From assembly GCA_014380255.1 (NCBI GenBank), contig JACMKG010000506.1, positions 1 through 5,735 on the forward strand: 5,735 nucleotides of DNA, given 5' to 3'. The DNA is from Prolixibacteraceae bacterium. Its GTDB lineage: Bacteria; Bacteroidota; Bacteroidia; Bacteroidales; Prolixibacteraceae. Positions within the stretch are counted from its first letter, which is position 1, and each line of letters begins with the position of its first letter. The notes below the pieces were generated by a model that saw nothing but the letters and a program-made list of their open reading frames with translations, was not told the DNA's origin and ran no database searches. This document shows, one piece after another, positions 1 to 5,735 of this stretch. The translations under genes were made by a program, and so were the position numbers.

Positions 1-27
1 TATCTCACTATTGGTTATAAATAATTG

Positions 28-35
28 TAAATTTG
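28..35 (+). promoter_or_regulatory. candidate Bacteroidota -7 promoter element
   Basis: TAAATTTG matches the Bacteroidota sigma-ABfr -7 consensus TAnnTTTG exactly and ends 4 nt before the ATG of the first DUF488 gene. A TTGG at 11-14 is the only -33-like sequence, but the 13-nt gap to the -7 box is shorter than the usual ~19-21. If the box is used, transcription would start at or within a few bases of the ATG, giving an almost leaderless mRNA. The region is AT-rich, so a chance match is quite possible. Confidence 0.3.
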
Positions 36-39
36 ATCT

Positions 40-594
40 ATGGCAAAGCAACCTTTGTATACAATTGGGCATGGTAACCGGAAGCCGGAAGATTTTCTGC
101 TGCTGCTGAAAAACTTTGATATAGAATACCTTATTGATGTGCGTTCGCAACCTTATTCGAAATTTAATCCATCCTTTAACACAAAAGACCTGAAGCATTT
201 CCTGGAACAGAACGGCATCCGGTATGTATTTATGGGCGACAGCATTGGAGGCAGGCCAGCCGATCGGTCGTGCTATGACAAGGAAGGAAAAGTTAATTAT
301 GAAGAAATGAAAACAAAGGCTTTTTTTCTGGAGGGCATCGAACGGCTCAAAGCTGCTTATCAGAAGGAATTGAACATGGTAATCATGTGCAGCGAGAGCA
401 AACCCGGGGAATGCCATAGAACCAAGCTCATCGGCAGGGTACTGAGTTCTGAAAATATCATGCTTCAGCATATTGATGAACACGGAAAACTTAAAGATCA
501 ATCTACCGTAATCAACGAACTCAACAAAGGGCTATCAGATATCGATTTGTTTGGCAATTCCATCAATGTCACTTCGCGAAAGCCTTATTTATGA
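40..594 (+). CDS. DUF488 family protein (first of two tandem paralogs)
   Basis: A 184-residue cytosolic protein of the DUF488 family (Pfam PF04343), with no signal peptide or membrane segment. Family hallmarks in order are: TIGHGN at residues 8-13, the N-terminal signature; LIDVRSQPYSKFNPSF at 31-46; MGDSIGGRP at 65-73; and the C-terminal motif C117-x-E119-x2-P122-x2-C125-H126-R127. The length suits a single-domain DUF488 protein, with a ~55-residue tail after the CHR motif. The biochemical activity of this family is not established to my knowledge. The clustered Cys/His/Glu residues suggest a metal-binding or thiol active site, which is inference. It is the first gene of a tightly packed trio: its stop overlaps the next start as ATGA. 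ATG at 40 is chosen because it lies 7 codons before the conserved TIGHGN; no Shine-Dalgarno is visible, as is normal for Bacteroidota. Confidence 0.9.
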   Translation: MAKQPLYTIGHGNRKPEDFLLLLKNFDIEYLIDVRSQPYSKFNPSFNTKDLKHFLEQNGIRYVFMGDSIGGRPADRSCYDKEGKVNYEEMKTKAFFLEGIERLKAAYQKELNMVIMCSESKPGECHRTKLIGRVLSSENIMLQHIDEHGKLKDQSTVINELNKGLSDIDLFGNSINVTSRKPYL

Positions 595-1076
595 AATCGG
601 AGTGCTTTACCATAGGGGTTTTCAATTCCACAGAAGAGGAATTCTTTGAAAAGCTTACCTCTTATCGGGTCGATACATTTTGTGATATCCGGCAAAGAAG
701 GGGAGTGAGAGGTGCCAAATACGCATTTGTCAATAGTAAAAAGCTGCAGCAACGACTGAAAGAGTTGAATATTTCCTATGAATATCTTCCCGGGTTAGCC
801 CCTTCAACAAAAATACGAGCACTTCAGAAAGAAAAGGATCAGGAAGAAGATATTACCAATAAAAAAAGACTTAACTTAGGTGAAGCATTTGTAAATGAAT
901 ACAAAAGCAGCATTCTCAAACCTTTCAACTTCGAAGAACTCCTTGGTTACTTTGAGAAGAATAACCGCAAAAGAGTAGTTTTCTTCTGTGTTGAAGAGCA
1001 TCCCGAGGCCTGTCACCGGGCATTGGTTACACAGTTTTTAAACGAACACTACAATTGTCCGATCACTCACTTGTAA
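591..1076 (+). CDS. DUF488 family protein (second, diverged paralog)
   Basis: A 161-residue second DUF488-type protein, cytosolic with no membrane segments. It keeps the family frame: TIGVFNSTEEEFFEKL at residues 7-22 replaces the TIGHGN signature, FCDIRQRRGVRG at 30-41 corresponds to the IDVR strand, and FFCVEEHPEACHR at 131-143 has the same spacing as its neighbour (C133-x-E135-x2-P138-x2-C141-H142-R143). The GHGN His is lost, and a Lys/Glu-rich insert (about 79-95) lies mid-protein. The putative catalytic or metal motif is therefore kept while the N-terminal signature has changed, which suits a specialised subunit or a partner of the first copy. The ATG shares 4 nt with the upstream stop, so translation is probably coupled. 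It is clearly a paralog and not a recent duplicate: identity is low outside the motifs. The molecular function is unknown. Confidence 0.88.
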   Translation: MKSECFTIGVFNSTEEEFFEKLTSYRVDTFCDIRQRRGVRGAKYAFVNSKKLQQRLKELNISYEYLPGLAPSTKIRALQKEKDQEEDITNKKRLNLGEAFVNEYKSSILKPFNFEELLGYFEKNNRKRVVFFCVEEHPEACHRALVTQFLNEHYNCPITHL

Positions 1077-1077
1077 A

Positions 1078-1692
1078 ATGGAAGTACTTATCTTATCTAA
1101 AACACATTTTGGATTTGATAGTGTTTGCGTAGGAGGGATGGTTTTATCGAATGCTCAATATGTGCGGTTGCTAACCAGCCAAGGCTGTTATCAGTTTGTT
1201 GATACAAAGCTTAATGTGGGCGATATCTGGGATATGAAATTCACTTCATGCACCCATTGTCGTGAGCCCCACAACGAAGATGTGATGGTGATGTCTCAGC
1301 ATTACCTGAGGCACATTGATCGTATTACCCAGGTGATTAAAGACAGTCATACGCCCATCTGGGAGGGAACCATTGATCATATCTTTGAATCAAAACTGCA
1401 TTGGACTCAAAGCGGGGTAGGTTATCTATCTGTCAAGCATCCTGATTATCCGTGTCACAGCGTAGGTTTTTGGCTAAGCAACGAACCCCTGACCCTGGAA
1501 GAGGGCTATTACTGGTATCCGACGGGGAATCAGTTTATAAGCCGTAAGCTAAGGTTTAAGGGCGTAAATAAGCCCCTGGAGGTGATTCCTGCTCATACCC
1601 TGATCCGGGTAAGCATGGCCAAATGGTGGAAACCTGAGAATTCAAAGCTGGAAGAAAGATGCTATACCCAACTCTCGGGATGGTATGAATAA
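1078..1692 (+). CDS. putative dual OB domain-containing protein
   Basis: A 204-residue soluble protein starting 1 nt after the preceding stop. The N-terminus LSKTHFGFDSVCVGG (residues 6-20) followed by YVRLL at 28-32, then VGDIWDMKF at 47-55 and a PHNED motif at 64-68, matches what I remember of proteins annotated 'dual OB domain-containing', often found beside DUF488 genes. This is recognition from memory, without a search. OB folds usually bind nucleic acids or nucleotides, so a substrate-recognition role for the cassette is a reasonable inference. Also visible are a Cys pair C58-x2-C61, a second Cys-His at C126-H127, and aromatic-rich patches (YYWYPTG 144-150; KWWKP 182-186; GWYE at the C-terminus). 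No catalytic motif is evident. It is the last gene of the trio; a repeat-rich AT spacer follows, then the convergent tsaD. Confidence 0.8.
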   Translation: MEVLILSKTHFGFDSVCVGGMVLSNAQYVRLLTSQGCYQFVDTKLNVGDIWDMKFTSCTHCREPHNEDVMVMSQHYLRHIDRITQVIKDSHTPIWEGTIDHIFESKLHWTQSGVGYLSVKHPDYPCHSVGFWLSNEPLTLEEGYYWYPTGNQFISRKLRFKGVNKPLEVIPAHTLIRVSMAKWWKPENSKLEERCYTQLSGWYE

Positions 1693-1729
1693 AATATTTA
1701 CAATTAGACGATTTAAAATATTTACAATT
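1691..1729 (+). repeat. 15-bp direct repeat
   Basis: AAAATATTTACAATT occurs perfectly at 1691-1705 and again at 1715-1729. A shorter third echo, TTTACAATT, lies at 1729-1737. The copies begin directly at the stop codon of the dual-OB gene and form the left arm of the surrounding inverted repeat. GACGATTTA (1707-1715) and TACGATTTA (1739-1747) follow the first copy and the echo, so the left side looks built from two diverged units. Confidence 0.8.
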
Positions 1730-1771
1730 TTACAATTTACGATTTACTATTTATGCTCCGAACAGAAATTC

Positions 1772-1839
1772 AACCCTTTTAACCCTTTTAACCCTTTCAA
1801 CCCTTTTAACCATTCAACCATTCAACCATTCAACCATTC
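1772..1839. repeat. minisatellite: four 9-bp units then four 8-bp units
   Basis: There are four head-to-tail copies of AACCCTTTT at 1772-1780, 1781-1789, 1790-1798 (last base C) and 1799-1807. They run without a break into four exact copies of AACCATTC at 1808-1815, 1816-1823, 1824-1831 and 1832-1839. The array is strongly strand-asymmetric: on the + strand G is entirely absent. It lies outside any gene, between two convergent genes. Slippage during replication would explain the array, and copy number probably varies between strains. Confidence 0.95.
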
Positions 1840-1878
1840 TGCACGTAAATTGTCAATCGTCTAATAGTCAATAATTTT

Positions 1879-2916
1879 CTATTCCCTGATATCCATGCGT
1901 GCAAAGGGCACTGCATCCATGCCAATGAACTCGCCTTTCTGGTATTTGAAATAGCCGGTAATGGCAATCATGGCCGCATTGTCGGTAGTAAAGGCAAACT
2001 TGGGGATATGCATTTTCCAGCGATATCGGACAGCCGTTTCAACAAGGGCATTTCTAAGCCCTGAATTGGCTGATACGCCCCCGGCAACCGTGATTTCCCT
2101 GATACCTGTTTCTTTGGCAGCTTTGATCAGTTTATCGAGTAAAATATCAACAATGGTCTTTTGAAGCGAGGCGCACAAATCGGCTTTACGCTCTTCAATA
2201 AAGTTGGGATTTTCCTTTAGCCGGTCTCTAAGAAAATAAAGGAAGCTGGTTTTCAGTCCGCTGAAGCTGTAGTCGAAGTTGGCAATGCGTGGCTTGGAAA
2301 ACTGAAAAGCTAATGGATCTCCTTCTTTGGCCAGCTTATCCACAAAAGGGCCACCGGGGTAGGGAAGGCCCATCACCTTGGCACATTTGTCGAATGCTTC
2401 GCCAGCAGCATCATCGATTGTCTGACCGATTACTTCCATCTCGAGGTAATCGTTTACACGGATAATCTGGGAATTGCCTCCGGACACCAGCAAGCACAGA
2501 AAAGGAAATTTGGGCGGATCGTACGGTTCGTTTTGTTCTTTGATGAAATGAGCCAGCACATGGGCCTGTAAATGGTTCACCTCGACCATCGGGATGCCTG
2601 TAGCCAACGAATAGCCTTTGGCAAATGAAGTGCCTACGAGCAGCGATCCCAACAGGCCCGGTCCACGGGTAAAGGCAATGGCCGTGATGTCTTCAGTGCT
2701 CACCCCTGCCTGTTTGATGGCCTGATCGACAACCGGAATGATGTTTTGCTGGTGCGCGCGGCTTGCCAGTTCAGGCACCACCCCGCCGTAGGATTCATGA
2801 ACTTTTTGTCCGGCTATAATATTCGAGAGCAGATATCCGTTTCTAATTACAGAAGCAGAAGTATCGTCGCAGGAGGATTCAATACCAAGTATAAGAATGT
2901 CTTTCTCTATATTCAT
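1879..2916 (-). CDS. tsaD: tRNA N6-adenosine threonylcarbamoyltransferase TsaD
   Basis: A complete 345-residue TsaD (Kae1/YgjD/Gcp family, ASKHA fold), of normal length. In the cytosol, with TsaB and TsaE, it transfers the threonylcarbamoyl group from TC-AMP to A37 of ANN-decoding tRNAs (t6A); this is established for the family. Visible motifs are: GIESSCDDTSASVI at residues 11-24; ELASRAHQQNIIPVV at 49-63; RGPGLLGSLLVG at 84-95; metal-binding His pair H115 and H119 in VNHLQAH; nucleotide-loop SGGNSQI at 145-151; IDDAAGEAFDKCAKVMG at 167-183; FSGLKTSF at 218-225; AGGVSANSG at 278-286; and metal ligand D312 in TTDNAAMIA. The Asn in SGGNSQ (His in E. coli) looks lineage-typical for Bacteroidota. 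All metal ligands are present, so it should be active. It is divergent from the tamB-like gene and convergent with the DUF488 cassette; no Shine-Dalgarno precedes the ATG. Confidence 0.98.
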   Translation of the reverse strand: MNIEKDILILGIESSCDDTSASVIRNGYLLSNIIAGQKVHESYGGVVPELASRAHQQNIIPVVDQAIKQAGVSTEDITAIAFTRGPGLLGSLLVGTSFAKGYSLATGIPMVEVNHLQAHVLAHFIKEQNEPYDPPKFPFLCLLVSGGNSQIIRVNDYLEMEVIGQTIDDAAGEAFDKCAKVMGLPYPGGPFVDKLAKEGDPLAFQFSKPRIANFDYSFSGLKTSFLYFLRDRLKENPNFIEERKADLCASLQKTIVDILLDKLIKAAKETGIREITVAGGVSANSGLRNALVETAVRYRWKMHIPKFAFTTDNAAMIAITGYFKYQKGEFIGMDAVPFARMDIRE

Positions 2917-3003
2917 CTATTTCAATAAAAAATCTGTTCGCACGTTTATTTCTTCGCCAGATTGGTTTTTATCAGCGTATTTTGTATTATTTCGCTAAAT
3001 ATT
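2917..3003. promoter_or_regulatory. divergent tsaD / tamB intergenic promoter region
   Basis: This short AT-rich gap lies between the divergent starts of tsaD and the TamB-like gene, and must hold the promoters unless they lie inside coding sequence. For the TamB direction, TATTTTG at 2978-2984 resembles TAnnTTTG but is one base short, and the upstream TTGG at 2962-2965 is too close for a standard -33 box. For tsaD, an exact TAATTTTG (TAnnTTTG) reads on the minus strand at 3019-3012, with no convincing -33 partner; it would leave a leader of roughly 90 nt. Neither assignment is secure. No hairpin or riboswitch-like structure stands out. Confidence 0.35.
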
Positions 3004-5735
3004 TTGAACGGCAAAATTATCAAAAAATCACTTACTATAGGAATGTCTATTCTGGGCTGGGTATTTATCCTGCTCATGGCTTTTTACCTGTTGCTGCAGA
3101 GTTCTGCTGTTCAAACTTATTTGGTGGGTAAGCTGACAGAAAGTTTATCACGTAAGTATCAGACATCTATTACCATTAAAGGTGTTTCGGTGGCTTTTTT
3201 CAATAAGGTGGTTTTGGAAGATGTGCTTGTAGAAGATCAGAAAGGTGATTCACTTTTGTTTGTTCATGAACTAAAAGCAAGCATCCATTCATTCAACATC
3301 AAAAAAAGGACCGCGGGCATAAATAAGCTTGAACTCAATGATCCCTTGCTTAAAATTCGCCGGGACTCTGTGGGAAGGCACAATTACCAGTTTCTGGTTG
3401 ATTTGCTGGTGAAAAAGGATACGTCCAAAATATCCAAGCCCTTTGATTTTAACCTGAAACGGTTCGAATTCAACAATGCCTCCGTTGGTTATACCTATAC
3501 CGACAGTACCGGAGAGCGTTTGATTGAACTGAAGAATATTACGCTCGGGCTGTCAGATATGGATCTTCAAAATGAAAGATACGCATTTACGATTACCAAT
3601 TTCCAGTTTAACGATCACAAAGACTTCAGGTTGGAGGAATTCTCTGCTCGTTTTACGGCCAACGCTGATTCCATAAACCTAATGAACATGCATACCCGGA
3701 CCTCCAATTCGGAGATTACGCATATGAATGTCACTTTGTATACCCAGCCAACGAATGTTGCCTTTGATCCGGCAAAGTTGAAAATCAACCTGGATTTGAA
3801 GAAATCCAACATCAGCCTTATTGATGTAGGAATGATGGTTCCCGGACTCCGGGGGATGAATGAAAACATTCAGGTATCAGGACAGGTTTCTGGAACATTG
3901 GCTGATTTAAAAGGGAAAAACATTTTCCTAAGCATGGGCGACAATACCCAGTTGCTGTTTGATCTATACTTAAACGGTTTGCCGAACATTGCTGAGACCT
4001 ATATGCATGTGGATTTGAAACAGTCGTTTGCCGATTTCAAGGATCTAAGCAAGGTAAGGCTGCCTGAATCTTTCCCTTTGAAACAATTGAAGCTTCCCGT
4101 TCAGCTGCTTGATGCCGGTATCATTGAATATGAAGGAAACTTTACAGGCTTCTTAAGCGATTTTGTGGCCTATGGAACCTTTAAATCAAAATGGGGCAAG
4201 TTAATCACCGACTTATCATTCGTTCCCTCGGATGATGAAAAGCTAAAGGTAAGCGGGAAGGTGCAAACCCAGAATTTCAAATTAGGAAAGCTTTTAAAAT
4301 CCGATATGCTCAGCGATATTACCTTCAAAGGGAATATTCAAGGTATTTTGGATCAACAGAGACAGAATTTCTCGGCCAAGGTGGAGGGAAAAATTGACAG
4401 CGTGGGGATCAATAACTACGCCTATAAAAACGTTCACCTGGATGGGGAAATTCACAACAAGAAATTTGATGGAAACATGTTGGTGGATGATCCGAATTTG
4501 AAGTTAACGTTCAATGGGAAGTTTGATTTGAATGTACCTGTTCCGGCTTTCAATTTCCAACTGCAGTTGGAAAAAGCTGACCTGAGGGCCTTGAACCTGG
4601 ATCACACCTTCCAGCAGTCGCAGTTATCCTTTGCCTTGGATGCCAACTTTACCGGCAGCAGCATTGATGATCTGGATGGATCGTTGCATTTCAGCAAGGG
4701 GACCTACAAGAATGAGAATGACTCGGTGTCATTCAAGAATTTCAATATAAAAACATTTTATGATGATGAGCCGGTGTTGCTGGTACGCTCCGATTTTATG
4801 GATGCCGATATTCAGGGCCAATACCAACTGCACAACATCCACAATTCGGTCAAGCAGATCATTAACAAACATCTCCCGGCTGCAGGCTTTAGCTTCCCGA
4901 CACAGAAAACAAGGAATATATTTGACTTTAAATTTGTGCTGAAAGATATCAATCGTTTTACCAAGGTGCTGTATCCGGATCTAACGATGAATCCTGCTGT
5001 TATTGAAGGACATATCAACTCAGTCAAAAGTTTGCTGACTTTCAATGCTTCTTTTCCTGAAATTCAATACCAGTCTACTAAAATTCGTAAGCTGACTGTA
5101 AATGTGGATGGTAATTCCAAATTAAACATACGCAACAAGGCAGAGGAAATCACGATAGGGAAACAGTTTAAGATTTACAACCTGTCCATTTTGTCAGAGG
5201 CTGCGAAGAATAAGCTGGACTCCAAGGTGGCATGGAATAATTACGGTGCAGTATCCTACAGCGGATCGATAAATACCAACACTACTTTCTTCAAGCAGAA
5301 GAATTCGCCTCATGTTGAGATATCCGTTAAGCCAACCAAGATTTTTGTAGCCGATAGCCTTTGGCAGGTTAACCCGTCACTGATTATCATTGATTCAACC
5401 CAGATACGGGTTGATAATTTTAAATTATCCAACAAAGGGCAGTCAGTCTTACTGGATGGCTCTATAAATAAGAACCAGGAGGAAAAGTTAAATGTTCAAT
5501 TTAACGAGATCGATATCAACTGGTTGAATAATTTTGTGGCAGGGAACCTTCGGCTTAAAGGAAAGCTTAACGGAAGCCTGTCTGTTTTCGATATATACCA
5601 AAAAGCACTGTTCCTTTCCGATTTACATGTGGAAGGATTTGGCTTACTAGGTCAACCGATTGGAAATGCAATAGTCCAGAGTTACTGGGATCCGGGAGCC
5701 AAGGAAATCAATGCCGCTTTGTTTGTTGATTCAGA
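3004..5735 (+). CDS. TamB/AsmA-like translocation and assembly module protein, N-terminal part
   Basis: An open frame with no stop for over 900 codons runs off the window edge. The N-terminus has a Lys-rich stretch (NGKIIKKS), a single membrane segment (GWVFILLMAFYLLL, DNA about 3055-3096), then QSSAVQTYLVGKL. The sequence that follows has the Bacteroidota TamB look: FFNKVVLEDVLVEDQKGDSL (coded at about 3199-3258) and NYQFLVDLL (about 3382-3408), then long beta-rich repeats of alternating hydrophobic residues. TamB-type proteins are anchored in the inner membrane and span the periplasm as a hydrophobic groove for phospholipid transport or outer-membrane protein assembly (family knowledge). 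The C-terminal DUF490 domain (PF04357) is missing because the window ends; family members often reach ~1400-1700 residues. The start is uncertain: TTG at 3004 keeps the positive N-terminal segment, while the first in-frame ATG is at 3043 and would begin directly in the membrane helix. Neither has a clear Shine-Dalgarno at normal spacing. Confidence 0.88.
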   Translation, partial: MNGKIIKKSLTIGMSILGWVFILLMAFYLLLQSSAVQTYLVGKLTESLSRKYQTSITIKGVSVAFFNKVVLEDVLVEDQKGDSLLFVHELKASIHSFNIKKRTAGINKLELNDPLLKIRRDSVGRHNYQFLVDLLVKKDTSKISKPFDFNLKRFEFNNASVGYTYTDSTGERLIELKNITLGLSDMDLQNERYAFTITNFQFNDHKDFRLEEFSARFTANADSINLMNMHTRTSNSEITHMNVTLYTQPTNVAFDPAKLKINLDLKKSNISLIDVGMMVPGLRGMNENIQVSGQVSGTLADLKGKNIFLSMGDNTQLLFDLYLNGLPNIAETYMHVDLKQSFADFKDLSKVRLPESFPLKQLKLPVQLLDAGIIEYEGNFTGFLSDFVAYGTFKSKWGKLITDLSFVPSDDEKLKVSGKVQTQNFKLGKLLKSDMLSDITFKGNIQGILDQQRQNFSAKVEGKIDSVGINNYAYKNVHLDGEIHNKKFDGNMLVDDPNLKLTFNGKFDLNVPVPAFNFQLQLEKADLRALNLDHTFQQSQLSFALDANFTGSSIDDLDGSLHFSKGTYKNENDSVSFKNFNIKTFYDDEPVLLVRSDFMDADIQGQYQLHNIHNSVKQIINKHLPAAGFSFPTQKTRNIFDFKFVLKDINRFTKVLYPDLTMNPAVIEGHINSVKSLLTFNASFPEIQYQSTKIRKLTVNVDGNSKLNIRNKAEEITIGKQFKIYNLSILSEAAKNKLDSKVAWNNYGAVSYSGSINTNTTFFKQKNSPHVEISVKPTKIFVADSLWQVNPSLIIIDSTQIRVDNFKLSNKGQSVLLDGSINKNQEEKLNVQFNEIDINWLNNFVAGNLRLKGKLNGSLSVFDIYQKALFLSDLHVEGFGLLGQPIGNAIVQSYWDPGAKEINAALFVDS

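Larger units (their letters stand above)
1691..1877. repeat. intergenic imperfect inverted repeat enclosing the minisatellite
   Basis: The arms 1691-1713 and 1855-1877 are reverse complements at 20 of 23 positions, with a perfect 11-bp core (ATTAGACGATT at 1703-1713 against AATCGTCTAAT at 1855-1865). An inner perfect 10-bp pair is nested within them: ACAATTTACG at 1732-1741 against CGTAAATTGT at 1844-1853. The structure occupies nearly the whole spacer between the convergent dual-OB gene and tsaD. T runs flank the outer arms on both strands, so a weak bidirectional terminator is possible. However, the stem is AT-rich and the loop exceeds 100 nt, unlike a classical intrinsic terminator. A small non-autonomous mobile element or an intergenic repeat family is the alternative; no clear target-site duplication is seen. 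Confidence 0.6.

Noticed and set aside
1..39. Tail of an upstream gene
   Set aside because: Only 39 AT-rich bases are visible, with no interpretable coding signal, so nothing can be claimed.
1772..1839. CRISPR array or telomere-like repeat
   Set aside because: Units of 8-9 bp run head to tail with no spacers, so it is not CRISPR. The CCCTTTT resemblance to ciliate telomeres is coincidental in a short internal array between bacterial genes.
1961..2164. 67-codon open frame on the + strand
   Set aside because: It lies antisense within tsaD, whose conserved TsaD motifs fully explain the region; the translation resembles no family.
2434..2483. Loss of the canonical SGGHTQ His in TsaD as a sign of inactivity
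   Set aside because: The Asn variant SGGNSQ looks typical for Bacteroidota TsaD, and the metal ligands H115, H119 and D312 are all present.
2746..2928. 60-codon open frame on the + strand at the tsaD 5' end
   Set aside because: It is antisense to the conserved GIESSCDD and SRAHQQN region of tsaD, so it is a shadow frame.
3615..3869. 84-codon open frame on the - strand
   Set aside because: It lies antisense inside the continuous TamB-like reading frame and has no recognisable motif.
4760..5045. Two short overlapping frames, + strand 4760-4942 and - strand 4812-5045
   Set aside because: Both fall inside the uninterrupted TamB-like coding frame; their compositions are those of out-of-frame translation.
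3004..5735. Possible frameshift or pseudogene, because no complete long gene is delimited here
   Set aside because: Codon-by-codon reading shows one frame without stops from 2929 to the window end with consistent TamB-like composition; the gene is merely cut by the window edge.

Overview
The window looks like chromosomal DNA from a Bacteroidota member, probably Bacteroidales/Marinilabiliales-like. This is inferred from four things: TsaD carries the SGGNSQ and HLQAH variants I associate with Bacteroides-type TsaD; a large Bacteroidota-style TamB protein sits divergently next to tsaD; Shine-Dalgarno sequences are absent before the genes; and there are TAnnTTTG-like -7 promoter elements. No rRNA, tRNA, transposase, phage gene or CRISPR array is visible.

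Layout. (1) Positions 40-1692, + strand: a compact three-gene cassette of two diverged DUF488-family proteins, the second overlapping the first by 4 nt (ATGA), followed after 1 nt by a small protein resembling 'dual OB domain' proteins. (2) Positions 1693-1878: a convergent intergenic spacer holding a 15-bp direct repeat, a minisatellite that switches from four 9-bp units (AACCCTTTT) to four 8-bp units (AACCATTC), and inverted repeats on both sides of it. (3) Positions 1879-2916, - strand: a complete tsaD (tRNA threonylcarbamoyladenosine modification). (4) Positions 2917-3003: a short divergent promoter region. (5) From about 3004 or 3043 to the window end, + strand: the N-terminal ~900 residues of a TamB/AsmA-like envelope protein, open in one frame with no stop and cut by the window edge.

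How they work together. tsaD and tamB are housekeeping genes (tRNA modification; outer-membrane biogenesis or lipid transport) that share an intergenic region but no pathway. The DUF488-DUF488-dual-OB trio is the least understood part. Its overlap and spacing imply co-translation and a shared function, and its fold assignments hint at nucleic-acid or nucleotide handling, but the sequence alone does not show its reaction. It is the best candidate here for an undescribed system.
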